From contig SFPR01000001.1 in NCBI GenBank assembly GCA_004551865.1, forward strand, positions 67,552 to 131,551: a DNA stretch of 64,000 nt. The letters are read 5' to 3'. Made by a program: the position numbers and the translations under genes. Of this stretch, positions 36,070 through 45,239 are shown piece after piece; position 1 is the stretch's first letter, and each line of letters starts with the position of its first letter. This stretch comes from Bacteroidales bacterium (GTDB taxonomy: Bacteria; Bacteroidota; Bacteroidia; Bacteroidales; P3). The notes under the pieces are model-generated. The model searched no databases and had not been told where the DNA came from. It saw only the letters and a list, made by a program, of their open reading frames with translations.

Positions 36070-36585
36070 ATGAAAAGAAGTTTTGTACTGATTGTGTTGA
36101 GTTGTTGTCTTTTTGCCTGCAACTCCAAGAGTGAGCAACGCATTGCGGCAGAACAGATTGCCGATGCGGAACATAGTCTTCTTCAAGACGCAAAAGCTAT
36201 CGACCCTTCGAGAGCCGACAGCCTTGTAAGCCTATATACAAACTATGCAAACACATATCCCGACGACACAATGTCGGCTGCCTATCTTTATCGTGCGGCA
36301 GACGTCATGGCAAACCGCAAAGAATGTCTCAAAGCAGTGGAATTGTTGGAAAAAGTGGAAACAAAATATCCCCAATCGGACTATGCACCTCAGGCTTGCT
36401 TCCTAAAAGGAGTGATTTATCAGGAAGTATGTCTCAACAAAGAGAAAGCAGCAGAGTGTTTCAACAAATTCATTGCCGCTTATCCCAATTCTCCTCTTGT
36501 AAACGATGCTCGGGGATTGCTTATCCTCAATAAGGCAGAAGATGAGTTGGAATTGATTCATTCATGGGAGAAAGAAAATCAATAA
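36070..36585 (+). CDS. TPR-type lipoprotein
   Basis: 171 residues. Lipoprotein signal peptide (FVLIVLSCCLFAC, lipobox Cys at 17). Helical TPR-like repeats follow: AYLYRAADVMANRKECLKAV, then PQACFLKGVIYQEVCLN and FNKFIAAYPNSPLVNDARGL, resembling BamD/YbgF-type outer-membrane-assembly TPR proteins, but it is too short for BamD. Function unknown. One base separates it from def; a terminator follows. Confidence 0.7.
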   Translation: MKRSFVLIVLSCCLFACNSKSEQRIAAEQIADAEHSLLQDAKAIDPSRADSLVSLYTNYANTYPDDTMSAAYLYRAADVMANRKECLKAVELLEKVETKYPQSDYAPQACFLKGVIYQEVCLNKEKAAECFNKFIAAYPNSPLVNDARGLLILNKAEDELELIHSWEKENQ

Positions 36586-36613
36586 ACTAACATTTGCAAA
36601 CATCGAAATAATC

Positions 36614-36650
36614 AAAAGGAAGGCGAAAAATACGTCTTCCTTTTGTTGTT
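36614..36650 (+). terminator. Terminator of the ruvX-def operon
   Basis: AAAAGGAAG and CTTCCTTTT pair around a 13-base loop and are followed by a T-rich stretch. Confidence 0.65.
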
Positions 36651-36671
36651 TTGCAGATTTGTTGTATTTTT
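36642..36671 (+). promoter_or_regulatory. Promoter of the riboswitch transcript
   Basis: TTTG at 36642-36645 and TATTTTTG at 36664-36671 with 18 nt between; the -7 box is consensus. Transcription would start a few bases before the cobalamin riboswitch. Confidence 0.55.
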
Positions 36672-36674
36672 GCA

Positions 36675-36850
36675 GCCGCAAACGGTTCTTGCTCAAAGCG
36701 AGATTAAAAGGGAATCGGGTGTAAATCCCGAACAGTCCCGCTGCTGTGAGTTCACAAAGTAGAGATACCGAACCCTTTTGCCACTGTCGGGCGGCATAGT
36801 CCGATGGGAAGGCGTGGTATCTTTGAACAAGTCAGAAGACCTGCCGATTG
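36675..36850 (+). ncRNA. Cobalamin (B12) riboswitch
   Basis: Conserved blocks in the right order: AAAGGGAATCGGGTGTAAAT (36706 on), CCCGAACAGTCCCGCTGCTG, GCCACTG (36780), CCGATGGGAAGGC (36801) and the B12-box-type AGTCAGAAGACCTGCC (36830-36845). It binds adenosyl- or other cobamides and switches off downstream expression. The only gene it can control is the DUF4465-type surface protein at 37000. About 150 nt of T-rich expression platform follow, without an obvious intrinsic terminator. Confidence 0.95.
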
Positions 36851-36999
36851 CATTCAGAGTTGAGGGCTTTCGAGGAAAGAGCTTGAAACGTTGTGCAAAG
36901 AAATCTTCTGATTGTAGTTTTTTTGTTGCATTTTCGTTGTCATCTTTTTTGAGATTGCTCCGATTGGTTTTGATTTTTATAGTTAAAAACAATAGAGTG

Positions 37000-38607
37000 A
37001 TGAAAAGAACATTTTGTATTTTGGGATTGATGCTTTGCTCAATGGCGGCATTTTCCCAGTTTGACGGACCTGCAGGCACACAAGGAAGCAGGGCAGTGGG
37101 CATTTCGGACAGCCGAATAGTATCATGGGCGTTCGGAGTTCAGGTAAATAAAGGATTTGTTTCGCCCGAAAGCGACACAAAAGTAAGTTACGGTACACCC
37201 GATTTGGCACAAGGGACACCCGACAGCACAACCACCACGGCTGTTTCGCTCGGCTATTTTGGCAACGCATTGATTAGTTTTGACCGTCCGATAATTGACG
37301 GCGAGGGAGCAGACTTTGCAGTGTATGAAAACGGATTTGACTCCACTTTCTTGGAACTTGCCTTTGTTGAGGTGAGCAGCGACGGCATCAACTTCTTCCG
37401 CTTTCCTGCCACATCGCTCAGCAGCGGCACTTCGGACATCAAGGCACAACACTACAACAATCTTGCAGGCAAATATGCAGTCGGATACGGAACACCTTTC
37501 GACCTTTCGGACATTGAAGACAACGACTTGTTGGACAAAAACAATGTGAGATTTGTCAGATTGGTCGATGTAAATGAAGGAATTGACACCGACAGCCACG
37601 GCAATGTGGTCTATGACTCTCCGGGAGCAGGCTCTTATTCGGCAGGATTTGACCTTACGGGAATTGCTGTACTCAATGCGGCAAGACCATACGCCGTTTC
37701 TTCCTGCGAAAATATGCTTTCAACCACCGACAGCCACGAATTGATAGAACAACAGACCGGCACACTTGGCGAAGACGGCAATTACCACCAAGATTATCAA
37801 GACGGCGACATGGTCTTTGAGGCTTTGGGAGAATATATGGCAGAGTATGACTATTTCATGCCTATGGGCTTTGGTCCTTCAAACCATACTACTGCGTCGG
37901 GCTACTATTCCGCAGTATCGTTGAGAGGCTTGGAGGGAGCAGGAGCAACATACATGGTGGGATATTACTCGGATTTCGGAACAGCTCAGCACAATATAAT
38001 AAGGAAAGCTGACAACACTTCTTTCATTCCAAACGGCATATACGTAGCACCTTCAACCGCATTGTACGATCACCTTGCAGGCGAAACCTTTCCTCAAGAC
38101 GGCTATCATGCAATAGTGGCTACGGGATATGACGAGGCAGGAAACACAACAGGAAGCTCGACTGCATATTTTATCGACAAACAAACAGGTACTTGTCCCG
38201 AAGCTGTGCAAGACTGGATCTTCCTCGACCTTGCTCCGCTTGGCGAGTGCAACAAGATAGTCTTCACTTTAACCTCAAATGACTTGGCTTACGGATACCT
38301 TAATCCTCCTTCATATTTCTGTGTCGATGGTTTGACTTGCCAAACTGCCGAAACACAATTTGATGCTCCCGTTTTGGCAGAAGAATTGCAAGCAGAAGTT
38401 TATCCAAACCCTGCAAGCAACCGCATATTTGTCAAAACATCGTCGCCAAGGAGCCAAGTGAGCATATTTGACTTGCAATCGAGAGAAGTGTTCCGCCAAA
38501 CAATAGGCTCGTCGGCAGAACTCAATCTCTCACTCCCTGCAGGAGTGTATGTAATCAGGCTTACAAGCGGTACAAATACCATAAGCAAAAAACTGATTAT
38601 CAAATAG
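37000..38607 (+). CDS. B12-regulated T9SS surface protein with DUF4465-like domain
   Basis: 535 residues from the ATG at 37000; the open frame extends upstream into the riboswitch and is not used there. Signal peptide (FCILGLMLCSMAAFSQ). The N-terminal beta domain (about 20-220) carries GADFAVYENGFDSTFLELAF. The second domain (about 255-455) shows DUF4465 features: GIYVAPSTALYDHLAGE, QDWIFLDLAPLGECNKIVFT and the ending PPSYFCVDGLTC. The C-terminus is a T9SS type A signal (VYPNPASNRIFVKT, GVYVIRLTSGTN). The riboswitch makes cobamide capture at the cell surface the likely role, as for other B12-controlled surface proteins of Bacteroidetes (BtuG, BtuH). No btuB or other transport gene is adjacent. 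Confidence 0.8.
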   Translation: MKRTFCILGLMLCSMAAFSQFDGPAGTQGSRAVGISDSRIVSWAFGVQVNKGFVSPESDTKVSYGTPDLAQGTPDSTTTTAVSLGYFGNALISFDRPIIDGEGADFAVYENGFDSTFLELAFVEVSSDGINFFRFPATSLSSGTSDIKAQHYNNLAGKYAVGYGTPFDLSDIEDNDLLDKNNVRFVRLVDVNEGIDTDSHGNVVYDSPGAGSYSAGFDLTGIAVLNAARPYAVSSCENMLSTTDSHELIEQQTGTLGEDGNYHQDYQDGDMVFEALGEYMAEYDYFMPMGFGPSNHTTASGYYSAVSLRGLEGAGATYMVGYYSDFGTAQHNIIRKADNTSFIPNGIYVAPSTALYDHLAGETFPQDGYHAIVATGYDEAGNTTGSSTAYFIDKQTGTCPEAVQDWIFLDLAPLGECNKIVFTLTSNDLAYGYLNPPSYFCVDGLTCQTAETQFDAPVLAEELQAEVYPNPASNRIFVKTSSPRSQVSIFDLQSREVFRQTIGSSAELNLSLPAGVYVIRLTSGTNTISKKLIIK

Positions 38608-38637
38608 AAAGACCAAAACGAAAACATACATGAAACA

Positions 38638-38714
38638 AAACGCCGTTTTTCGATTGACAAAACGGCGTTTTTGCATCTGTAAAACGGCGTTTTATTTTCG
38701 TGAAACGCCGTTTT
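38638..38714. repeat. Phased AAACGSCGTTT array, locus 8 (four units)
   Basis: Core centres at 38643, 38665, 38687 and 38708 (22, 22, 21 nt); a half-core 22 nt before the first (AAAACGAAAAC at 38616) may be a decayed fifth unit. Located between the B12-regulated gene and ygiQ and ending 23 nt before the ygiQ -7 box. Confidence 0.92.
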
Positions 38715-38736
38715 CTTGTCGCAATCGATATTTTGC

Positions 38737-38745
38737 TATCTTTGC
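38737..38745 (+). promoter_or_regulatory. -7 box (TATCTTTG) of ygiQ
   Basis: TATCTTTGC, 22 nt before the ATG at 38767; CTTG 18 nt upstream is a weak -33. Confidence 0.5.
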
Positions 38746-38766
38746 AGACTGATTTTTGACAGAGAA

Positions 38767-40533
38767 ATGGCTTTTTTACCTACGACAGTAAAGGAATTGG
38801 AACAAAGAGGTTGGGATTACGTGGATGTTATCTTCGTAAGCGGAGATGCATACATCGACCACCCCTCGTTTGGTTGTGCGGTTATTTGCCGCTATTTGGA
38901 GAATGCGGGATACAGAGTTGCCGTTTTGGCTCAGCCAAATTGGAAAGACGATCTGAGAGACTTCAAGAAAATGGGCAAACCCCGCCTTTGCTTTTGCGTA
39001 AGCTCGGGTTGCATGGACTCAATGGTCAATCACTATACGGCTGCAAAGCGAAAGCGAAGCGACGATGCCTATACGGCAGGCGGGCAGGCAGGCTTTCGAC
39101 CCGACAGAGCGACCATTGTCTATTCCAACATACTCAAACAACTATATCCTTCGACACCTGTGCTTATCGGAGGCATAGAAGCCTCGATGAGAAGGCTCGC
39201 TCACTACGACTATTGGTCGGACTGTCTCATGCCTTCCATACTTTTGGATTCCAAAGCCGATATGTTGATTTACGGAATGGGGGAGAAGGTGGTCTCGGAG
39301 GTCTGCAACAAACTCCGTGAGGGCAAAAAGATAGAAGAACTCACCGATATAAGACAATCGGCATACCTTTGCCGCAAGCCTGTCGCAAGTCCGCAAGGCT
39401 GGAATGATACTCTGCTTCCTTCCTTTGAGCAGTGCCGCAAAGATAAGCTCGCCCAAGCCGAGGCAATCAGGCTCTTTGAACGCCACAGCAACAAATCTGC
39501 AGACGAACGCCTGATACAACGATACGAAAAATTGGGGGTGAGTGTTGTCGTGAACCCCTTTGACCGCAGCTATTCGGGAGAAGACTTGGACAAGATTTAC
39601 TCTCTGCCGTTTGAACGCAAACCCCACCCCAAGTATGCAAAGAGAGGCAGCGTTCCTGCTTTCGAGATGATTAAGTATTCGGTCAATATACATCGCGGTT
39701 GCTTCGGAGGCTGTGCGTTCTGCACCATTGCGGCACACCAAGGCAAGCGAATAATATCGCGAAGTCCACAATCCATACTTCAAGAGATAGAAACAATATC
39801 GAAAGATGCCGACTTTAAGGGCTATTTGTCCGATTTGGGAGGACCGTCTGCCAATATGTACATGATGAAAGGCAGAAACGAAGAGCTGTGTCGCAAATGT
39901 GTCAGACCCTCATGCCTTTTCCCGACGCTGTGCAGCAACATGAACAACGACCATAAGCCGCTTTTGGAACTCTACTCCTCGGTCAGAGCTTTGCCGTACA
40001 TCAAGAAAGCCTTTGTGGGCAGCGGAATACGATACGATTTGTTTGACCGGAGCAACTATTTTGAGACCCTGTGCCGCTATCATGTCAGCGGACGGCTCAA
40101 AGTTGCCCCCGAACATTCTTCACCCAAGGTGTTGAAGCAGATGCGTAAGATGTCGTTTGATAGTTTTGTCGATTTGAAAAAACGCTTTGACAAGATAAAT
40201 GACAAATATGCCCTCAATCAACAACTCATACCTTATTTTATATCGTCCCACCCGGCTTGTGAGATGAAAGATATGGTTCACTTGGCATCACAAACTGCCG
40301 CCTTGGGCTACCGCTTGCAACAAGTGCAGGACTTTACTCCAACACCCATGACTATTGCAACCGAGACTTACTACACAGGAGTGGATATCTACACCAAAGA
40401 AAGGGTGTTCACAGAAAAAAATCCTGCCGCAAAAAAGATGCAGAACAGGATTTTCTTTTGGTATAAGCCCGAAAACAAAAATTGGGCAAGGGGAATTTTT
40501 AAGAAATATGGCATGCAATTTCCTCGACACTGA
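38767..40533 (+). CDS. ygiQ: YgiQ-family radical SAM protein
   Basis: 588 residues from the ATG at 38767; the upstream part of the frame contains the promoter. N-terminal cobalamin-binding-like region ([20 protein letters not shown]), then a radical SAM domain with [16 protein letters not shown] (CxxxCxxC, about 303) and a characteristic second Cys-rich stretch ([15 protein letters not shown], about 378). The C-terminal part includes [20 protein letters not shown]. YgiQ proteins are widely conserved with no proven reaction. The 3' end overlaps the 3' end of hisS by 35 nt (convergent). Confidence 0.93.
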   Translation: MAFLPTTVKELEQRGWDYVDVIFVSGDAYIDHPSFGCAVICRYLENAGYRVAVLAQPNWKDDLRDFKKMGKPRLCFCVSSGCMDSMVNHYTAAKRKRSDDAYTAGGQAGFRPDRATIVYSNILKQLYPSTPVLIGGIEASMRRLAHYDYWSDCLMPSILLDSKADMLIYGMGEKVVSEVCNKLREGKKIEELTDIRQSAYLCRKPVASPQGWNDTLLPSFEQCRKDKLAQAEAIRLFERHSNKSADERLIQRYEKLGVSVVVNPFDRSYSGEDLDKIYSLPFERKPHPKYAKRGSVPAFEMIKYSVNIHRGCFGGCAFCTIAAHQGKRIISRSPQSILQEIETISKDADFKGYLSDLGGPSANMYMMKGRNEELCRKCVRPSCLFPTLCSNMNNDHKPLLELYSSVRALPYIKKAFVGSGIRYDLFDRSNYFETLCRYHVSGRLKVAPEHSSPKVLKQMRKMSFDSFVDLKKRFDKINDKYALNQQLIPYFISSHPACEMKDMVHLASQTAALGYRLQQVQDFTPTPMTIATETYYTGVDIYTKERVFTEKNPAAKKMQNRIFFWYKPENKNWARGIFKKYGMQFPRH

Positions 40534-41842
40534 GCAGCTGTTGCTCTCCGGTGAGCATATTTTTCAAGGAAATTTTGTTTTGCTTCATTTCTTCTTCGCC
40601 CGAAAGTGCCACAAACTTGATTTGCTTTGAGTTTGCATAATTCATTTGCTTCTTTAACTTGGCATTTTCTGGATAAACTTCTGCTTTTATTCCGCTTTCT
40701 CTCAGTTTTTTTGCAACATTGCATGCAAAGAGGCTTTCCTTTTCGCCAAAGTTGATAAAGAGAATGTCGGTTTGTGCGGTTGCTTCTTCGGGATAGAGGT
40801 TTAATTGCTCCAAACAATCATATATTCTGTCTGCTCCAAACGATATTCCGACACCCGACAATCCTTCCTTGCCGAAAATGCCGGTCAGGTTGTCATATCG
40901 TCCGCCTCCGCAGATGCTTCCTATTTGCACATCGGCGGCTTTTACCTCCACAATGGCACCTGTGTAGTAGTTCAAGCCCCTTGCAAGCGTCAGGTCGAGT
41001 TCTATGTTTTCTGTTCCCTGCTCTTTGCAACGACTAAGGACGTATTCGGTTTCTTCAATGCCCTTTTCGGCAGTTTCGCCGCTCAATATGCTTTTCAGAC
41101 TGCTCAATTTCTCTTCGTTTGTGCCGCCAAGGGTGAGTATGGGTGTTAGTTTGTCAATCTCTTCTTGCGAAAAGCCTCGCTCTTCACGCAGTTCCTTCAC
41201 CACGTTGTCAAAACCAATCTTGTCCAACTTGTCTATTGCAACCGTTATGTCGGTCAGTCTGTCCTGCTTTCCGATGTGTTGAGCTATTGCAAGGAGGATT
41301 TTTCGGTTGTTGAACTTGATTGTGGTTCGCAGTTTGAGCAAAGCAAATACCTCGGATATGATTTCCATAAGTTCTACCTCGTTTAGGAGGCTGTCGCTTC
41401 CGATTATGTCGGCATCGCATTGGTAAAACTCTCTGTATCTTCCTTTTTGAGGACGGTCGGCACGCCAAACAGGCTGAATTTGATAACGTTTGAAAGGAAA
41501 AGAAATCTCATTTTGGTGATTGACCACAAAGCGGGCAAAAGGCACGGTGAGGTCATATCGCAAGCCTTTCTCGCATATCTGCTTTGTTATCTGCTTATAG
41601 TCGCCGCTTGTCAGGTCTTTGTTCTCTGTAAAGTCGCCCGAGTTCAATATTTTGAACAACAGCTTGTCTCCCTCTTCGCCATATTTCCCCATCAGGGTAT
41701 CCAAGCCCTCCAAGGCAGGCGTTTCAATCTGTTGAAAGCCGTGAAGAGTATAAACCTGTCTGATTGTGTCGAAAATATAGTTGCGTTTTTGCATCTGCAT
41801 CGGCAAAAAGTCTCTTGTTCCCTTGATTACCTTGTAATTCAT
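40499..41842 (-). CDS. hisS: Histidyl-tRNA synthetase
   Basis: 447 residues. Class II synthetase, cytoplasmic. Motif 1 region ([20 protein letters not shown]), motif 2 ([20 protein letters not shown]), the histidine-specific [14 protein letters not shown] and [10 protein letters not shown], motif 3 ([11 protein letters not shown]), and a C-terminal anticodon-binding domain (about 345-447). Own -7 box at 41880-41888. The stop region overlaps the ygiQ 3' end by 35 nt on the opposite strand, leaving no room for a terminator between the two. Confidence 0.97.
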   Translation of the reverse strand: MNYKVIKGTRDFLPMQMQKRNYIFDTIRQVYTLHGFQQIETPALEGLDTLMGKYGEEGDKLLFKILNSGDFTENKDLTSGDYKQITKQICEKGLRYDLTVPFARFVVNHQNEISFPFKRYQIQPVWRADRPQKGRYREFYQCDADIIGSDSLLNEVELMEIISEVFALLKLRTTIKFNNRKILLAIAQHIGKQDRLTDITVAIDKLDKIGFDNVVKELREERGFSQEEIDKLTPILTLGGTNEEKLSSLKSILSGETAEKGIEETEYVLSRCKEQGTENIELDLTLARGLNYYTGAIVEVKAADVQIGSICGGGRYDNLTGIFGKEGLSGVGISFGADRIYDCLEQLNLYPEEATAQTDILFINFGEKESLFACNVAKKLRESGIKAEVYPENAKLKKQMNYANSKQIKFVALSGEEEMKQNKISLKNMLTGEQQLLSVEEIACHIS

Positions 41843-41879
41843 GTCGTTTCTTTTAGTCTGTAAATATGTGTTTTATGCT

Positions 41880-41888
41880 GCAAAGGTA
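41880..41888 (-). promoter_or_regulatory. -7 box (TACCTTTG) of hisS
   Basis: TACCTTTGC on the minus strand, 38 nt upstream of the hisS ATG; the upstream -33 region is A/T-rich without a clear TTTG. Confidence 0.5.
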
Positions 41889-42011
41889 AAAATTTTTTGA
41901 TTTTTTTTGCCTTTTGCTGTTTACTTTTTGCGATTTTTTCTGTCTATGGGTGCAGAGGGGCGATTGAAATTTGCTCTTTGAGGTTCGCATGAGTTTGCAA
42001 AACTTTGACAC

Positions 42012-42088
42012 AAACGGCGTTTTGACAAGAATAAAACGGCATTTCGCTCAATATAAAACGGCGTTTTATCAAGCTGAAACAACGATTT
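42012..42088. repeat. Phased AAACGSCGTTT array, locus 9 (three clear units and one degenerate)
   Basis: Core centres at 42017, 42039 and 42061 (22-nt spacing, all with G centres), and a degenerate AAACAACGATTT at 42082. Located in the divergent gap between hisS and the T9SS type B gene. Confidence 0.88.
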
Positions 42089-42182
42089 GTTTTTGTGGTT
42101 TCAAAATGTTGTAAATCAATAGTTTCAAGTGCTGTGATGAGGTGGTGAGTACAACAAGAGAGAAAAGAAAAAGAGCAATAAA

Positions 42183-42214
42183 TTTGGTGGTTGAAAAGAA
42201 AATGTTTAACTTTG
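42183..42214 (+). promoter_or_regulatory. Consensus promoter of the T9SS type B gene
   Basis: TTTG at 42183-42186 and TAACTTTG at 42207-42214, exactly 20 nt apart; ATG 20 nt further on. Confidence 0.75.
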
Positions 42215-42234
42215 TAACTAAATAATTGACAGAT

Positions 42235-45138
42235 ATGAAGAAGATAATTTTGTTTTGTGTGAGCGTCTTTATGCTTGCAGTTTGTGGGAAGGTTTCGGCA
42301 CAGGAGTACTTGCTGAACAACACCAACCACAACAAAACCAAGAACACTTGCAGCGGTTATTTGTATGACAATTCAAAGAACGGCAATTACGAAGCGAACC
42401 AAGACCGTTGGATAACGATATGTCCGCCTGCCTCAACAGGAAACACGGGTCGTATATCGCTTACCTTTGAAGAGTTTAACCTTGGAGCAGGAGATGTGAT
42501 GCAGATTTATTTGGGTACGAGCATAACAGACTCTCCGTATATGTTGAACAATTCCTCGACTTTCCAAGCAGGTGATTTGGCAGGAACGGTGGTTATGCCG
42601 CCTCTTTCTGCTACTTCGGGTTGTTTGACAGTCCGCTTCACAGCCGATGCAACAGACGAGGCAAGCGGATTTAAGGCAAAAATAGAATGTGCGTCCATGT
42701 GTCAATATCCCGAAGCAGGGTTGGACAGCATATTTTACAGAATTACCCCCGACGGAACGAGAATAGAAAGACCTGTAAGAGATGGAGCAGACACTATTGT
42801 CAATGCTGACAGCTCGATTACGATAATCAAGTTTAAGAGCGTCGATTTCTGTTATGGTGACTCTGTGGTTTTGGTGGCAAAGCCTTTGTTCCCCGAAAAT
42901 GACAACGTATATCACCAAGATGCTTCCAACTGTATATATGAGTGGACATTCGGAGATGGTCAGAATGCAACGGTAAATTACAATCCGGAAGTGGGACACA
43001 GCTGGGCAGACTTCTCGGGATACGATTTGTTCCTTGTGGTTGAAGATACCGCAAACGGAGGTTGCCGAAGCAAAAATTCGATTGACACTCGTATTCGTAT
43101 GGCAACCAACCCTATCAAGACAGTACAACAAATGCCCGATATGTGTTCCGGCACAGAAGTCGGCTTTACCGTAGGTTATGGCGAGAATAGCCAAATTATA
43201 GTCGATTCGTTGGAGTTTAGCAGAAGCGAAAAGGAAAGATTTGAGGGAACGACATTCATTCCCGACGGAAATAGTTGTTTGTATCTAAGTCCGACAGGCT
43301 GTTTCAGCGTTCCGGTTGTTTTTGACAACTTCCCTTCGGGTGCGACAGTTGGTTCGCCTGACGACATTATGTCTATATGTATGAACGTTGAACACTCCTT
43401 CTTGGGAGACTTGGGAATATCCATTGTATGTCCAAACGGACAGAGTGCAACATTGATGTACTTTGGTGGCGGTGGAGGTGGTACCTATCTTGGAGTACCT
43501 ATCGATGACTCGGGTACAAACTGTTGCGACTCTACTTGCGCCCCTATCGGAACAGGAGCAACATACTGCTTCTCCAATCAGTACCTTACAGGAGCAATGG
43601 GAGTTTTGGGAACAATAACAATGGGAGGAACGCTTACGCCTACCAATGTGGAAGATACCGTAGGTTATTTCCAAACACCTATACAACAAAATGCAACTAC
43701 GACGGCTGACAAGCAGACAGTTGATTTGAACGGATTTCAATCTTTGGTTGGTTGTCCTTTGAACGGAGAGTGGGCAATCATGATTTGCGACAGCTGGAGT
43801 ATTGACAACGGCTATGTATTCTGGTGGGATATGGAATTGGGACAGAGCAGTGCAGCAAATTGGGACTACCAAGTTCCTATTGACACTGTAATCTGGTCAG
43901 GACCAACCTTCTTTTCACAGCAGACGAGTACCTCTTCGATTATCGCACCACCGATTGACAGCGTCGGCACATTCATTTTCGATGTCAGCATCATAGACGA
44001 CTTCGGCTGCCAATGGGATACGGTATCGCCTTTGACGGTTGTTCAAACCCCTGTTGTGAACCTCGGAGAAGACATAGCCTTGTGCGAGATGACCAACGTA
44101 CAACTTGATGCGGGCAACGAATCACCTACCGCTACCTATATATGGTCTCCGACAGGTGAAACCACAAGAGTAATCACGGCAGAAGCATCAGAGAACTCAG
44201 CCTCGGTAGTCAATTATAAGGTATTGGTAACCGAATATAACGGCTCTATTTACTGCTACGGACAAGACGACATCAACCTTATCGTGCGACCTGCGGCAAA
44301 TGCAGCCTTCACCTCCGATGTCTATCCGCTTGAGGGTTGCGAACCATTCAGCTTCCGCTTGTTGAACACAGCCACCAACGCCACACAATTTGAGTGGACG
44401 GTTGGCGAAGAGACCTCCACGGAGGCGGACCCTGCCTTTACCTTCCCTTACGGCACATACGATGTGAAACTGAAAGTTACTTCGGAGTATGGCTGTCAAG
44501 ACTCGGTATTCTATCCGGGCATGATAAACGTCTATAAGCACCCGATAGCAGACTTTGGTTGGGAACCGAATAACCCTTATGCTTCCGACCCGACAGCCAA
44601 CCTTGTGAACCTCACCAAGCCGGACGATGCGACAAACCAATACCATTGGACGGTACAAACCAACCGCAACAACAGCAATGATATAGAGAACCTCTTCGGA
44701 ACTAACCCTTCATACACATGGACACCGCAATCGGGACAGAGCGTGGCAGGCGATTACCTTATCAGCCTTGACGCATACAGCGTAAACCAAGCACCGAGCG
44801 GCTTCATCTACGAATGTCATGACACCATATCGAGAATAATCACCATAATCAACGACAATTTGATGTTCCCGACAGTTGTAACACCAAACGGCGACGGAGT
44901 GAATGACGTCTTTACGATACACAACCTTGTTGAAGGACAAGCCTTTCCTGACAACGAATTGTCAATCTACAACCGCTATGGCAAAAGGATTTACTTTGTG
45001 CAAGACATTCGCAACGATAGCGACTTTTGGGACCCTGCCGCAACCAACACCCCTTCGGGAACATACTTCTACCGCTTCGTCGGAAGAGGTCCGATAAGAG
45101 ATGTAGAGTTCAAAGGCTCAGTAGAAATTATAAGATAG
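42235..45138 (+). CDS. Giant secreted protein with CUB, proprotein-convertase P-like and PKD domains, T9SS type B
   Basis: 967 residues from the ATG at 42235. Signal peptide (ILFCVSVFMLAVCGKVSAQ). A CUB-like domain occupies about 35-155 (CSGYLYDNSKNGNYEANQDR). A P-type beta-jellyroll spans about 340-520 (SICMNVEHSFLGDLGISIVC, LNGEWAIMICDSWSIDNGYV). PKD-like domains lie at about 690-770 (CEPFSFRLLNTATNATQFEW). The C-terminus is the gliding-motility-associated (CHU_C) type B sorting domain (PTVVTPNGDGVNDVFTIHNL, ELSIYNRYGKRIYF). Probably a surface adhesin; no catalytic site recognised. Ends at a strong terminator. Confidence 0.85.
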   Translation: MKKIILFCVSVFMLAVCGKVSAQEYLLNNTNHNKTKNTCSGYLYDNSKNGNYEANQDRWITICPPASTGNTGRISLTFEEFNLGAGDVMQIYLGTSITDSPYMLNNSSTFQAGDLAGTVVMPPLSATSGCLTVRFTADATDEASGFKAKIECASMCQYPEAGLDSIFYRITPDGTRIERPVRDGADTIVNADSSITIIKFKSVDFCYGDSVVLVAKPLFPENDNVYHQDASNCIYEWTFGDGQNATVNYNPEVGHSWADFSGYDLFLVVEDTANGGCRSKNSIDTRIRMATNPIKTVQQMPDMCSGTEVGFTVGYGENSQIIVDSLEFSRSEKERFEGTTFIPDGNSCLYLSPTGCFSVPVVFDNFPSGATVGSPDDIMSICMNVEHSFLGDLGISIVCPNGQSATLMYFGGGGGGTYLGVPIDDSGTNCCDSTCAPIGTGATYCFSNQYLTGAMGVLGTITMGGTLTPTNVEDTVGYFQTPIQQNATTTADKQTVDLNGFQSLVGCPLNGEWAIMICDSWSIDNGYVFWWDMELGQSSAANWDYQVPIDTVIWSGPTFFSQQTSTSSIIAPPIDSVGTFIFDVSIIDDFGCQWDTVSPLTVVQTPVVNLGEDIALCEMTNVQLDAGNESPTATYIWSPTGETTRVITAEASENSASVVNYKVLVTEYNGSIYCYGQDDINLIVRPAANAAFTSDVYPLEGCEPFSFRLLNTATNATQFEWTVGEETSTEADPAFTFPYGTYDVKLKVTSEYGCQDSVFYPGMINVYKHPIADFGWEPNNPYASDPTANLVNLTKPDDATNQYHWTVQTNRNNSNDIENLFGTNPSYTWTPQSGQSVAGDYLISLDAYSVNQAPSGFIYECHDTISRIITIINDNLMFPTVVTPNGDGVNDVFTIHNLVEGQAFPDNELSIYNRYGKRIYFVQDIRNDSDFWDPAATNTPSGTYFYRFVGRGPIRDVEFKGSVEIIR

Positions 45139-45160
45139 AAAGACCTACATTGTAGAAAAG

Positions 45161-45195
45161 AAAAAGAGCGGAAGACAATTCCGCTCTTTTTTTTA
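45161..45195 (+). terminator. Strong rho-independent terminator
   Basis: AAAGAGCGGAA/TTCCGCTCTTT stem of 11 bp with a five-base loop and a run of eight T, 25 nt after the stop of the T9SS type B gene. Confidence 0.9.
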
Positions 45196-45226
45196 TCACT
45201 TTGCCGTTTTGCTGCTTGCTTTTTTG

Positions 45227-45234
45227 TATTTTTG
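45227..45234 (+). promoter_or_regulatory. -7 box (TATTTTTG) before the 326-residue unknown
   Basis: TATTTTTGC ends 5 nt before the ATG at 45240, so the mRNA would be nearly leaderless. TTTG at 45200 is 23 nt upstream, slightly too far for a good -33. Confidence 0.4.
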
Positions 45235-45239
45235 CACAC

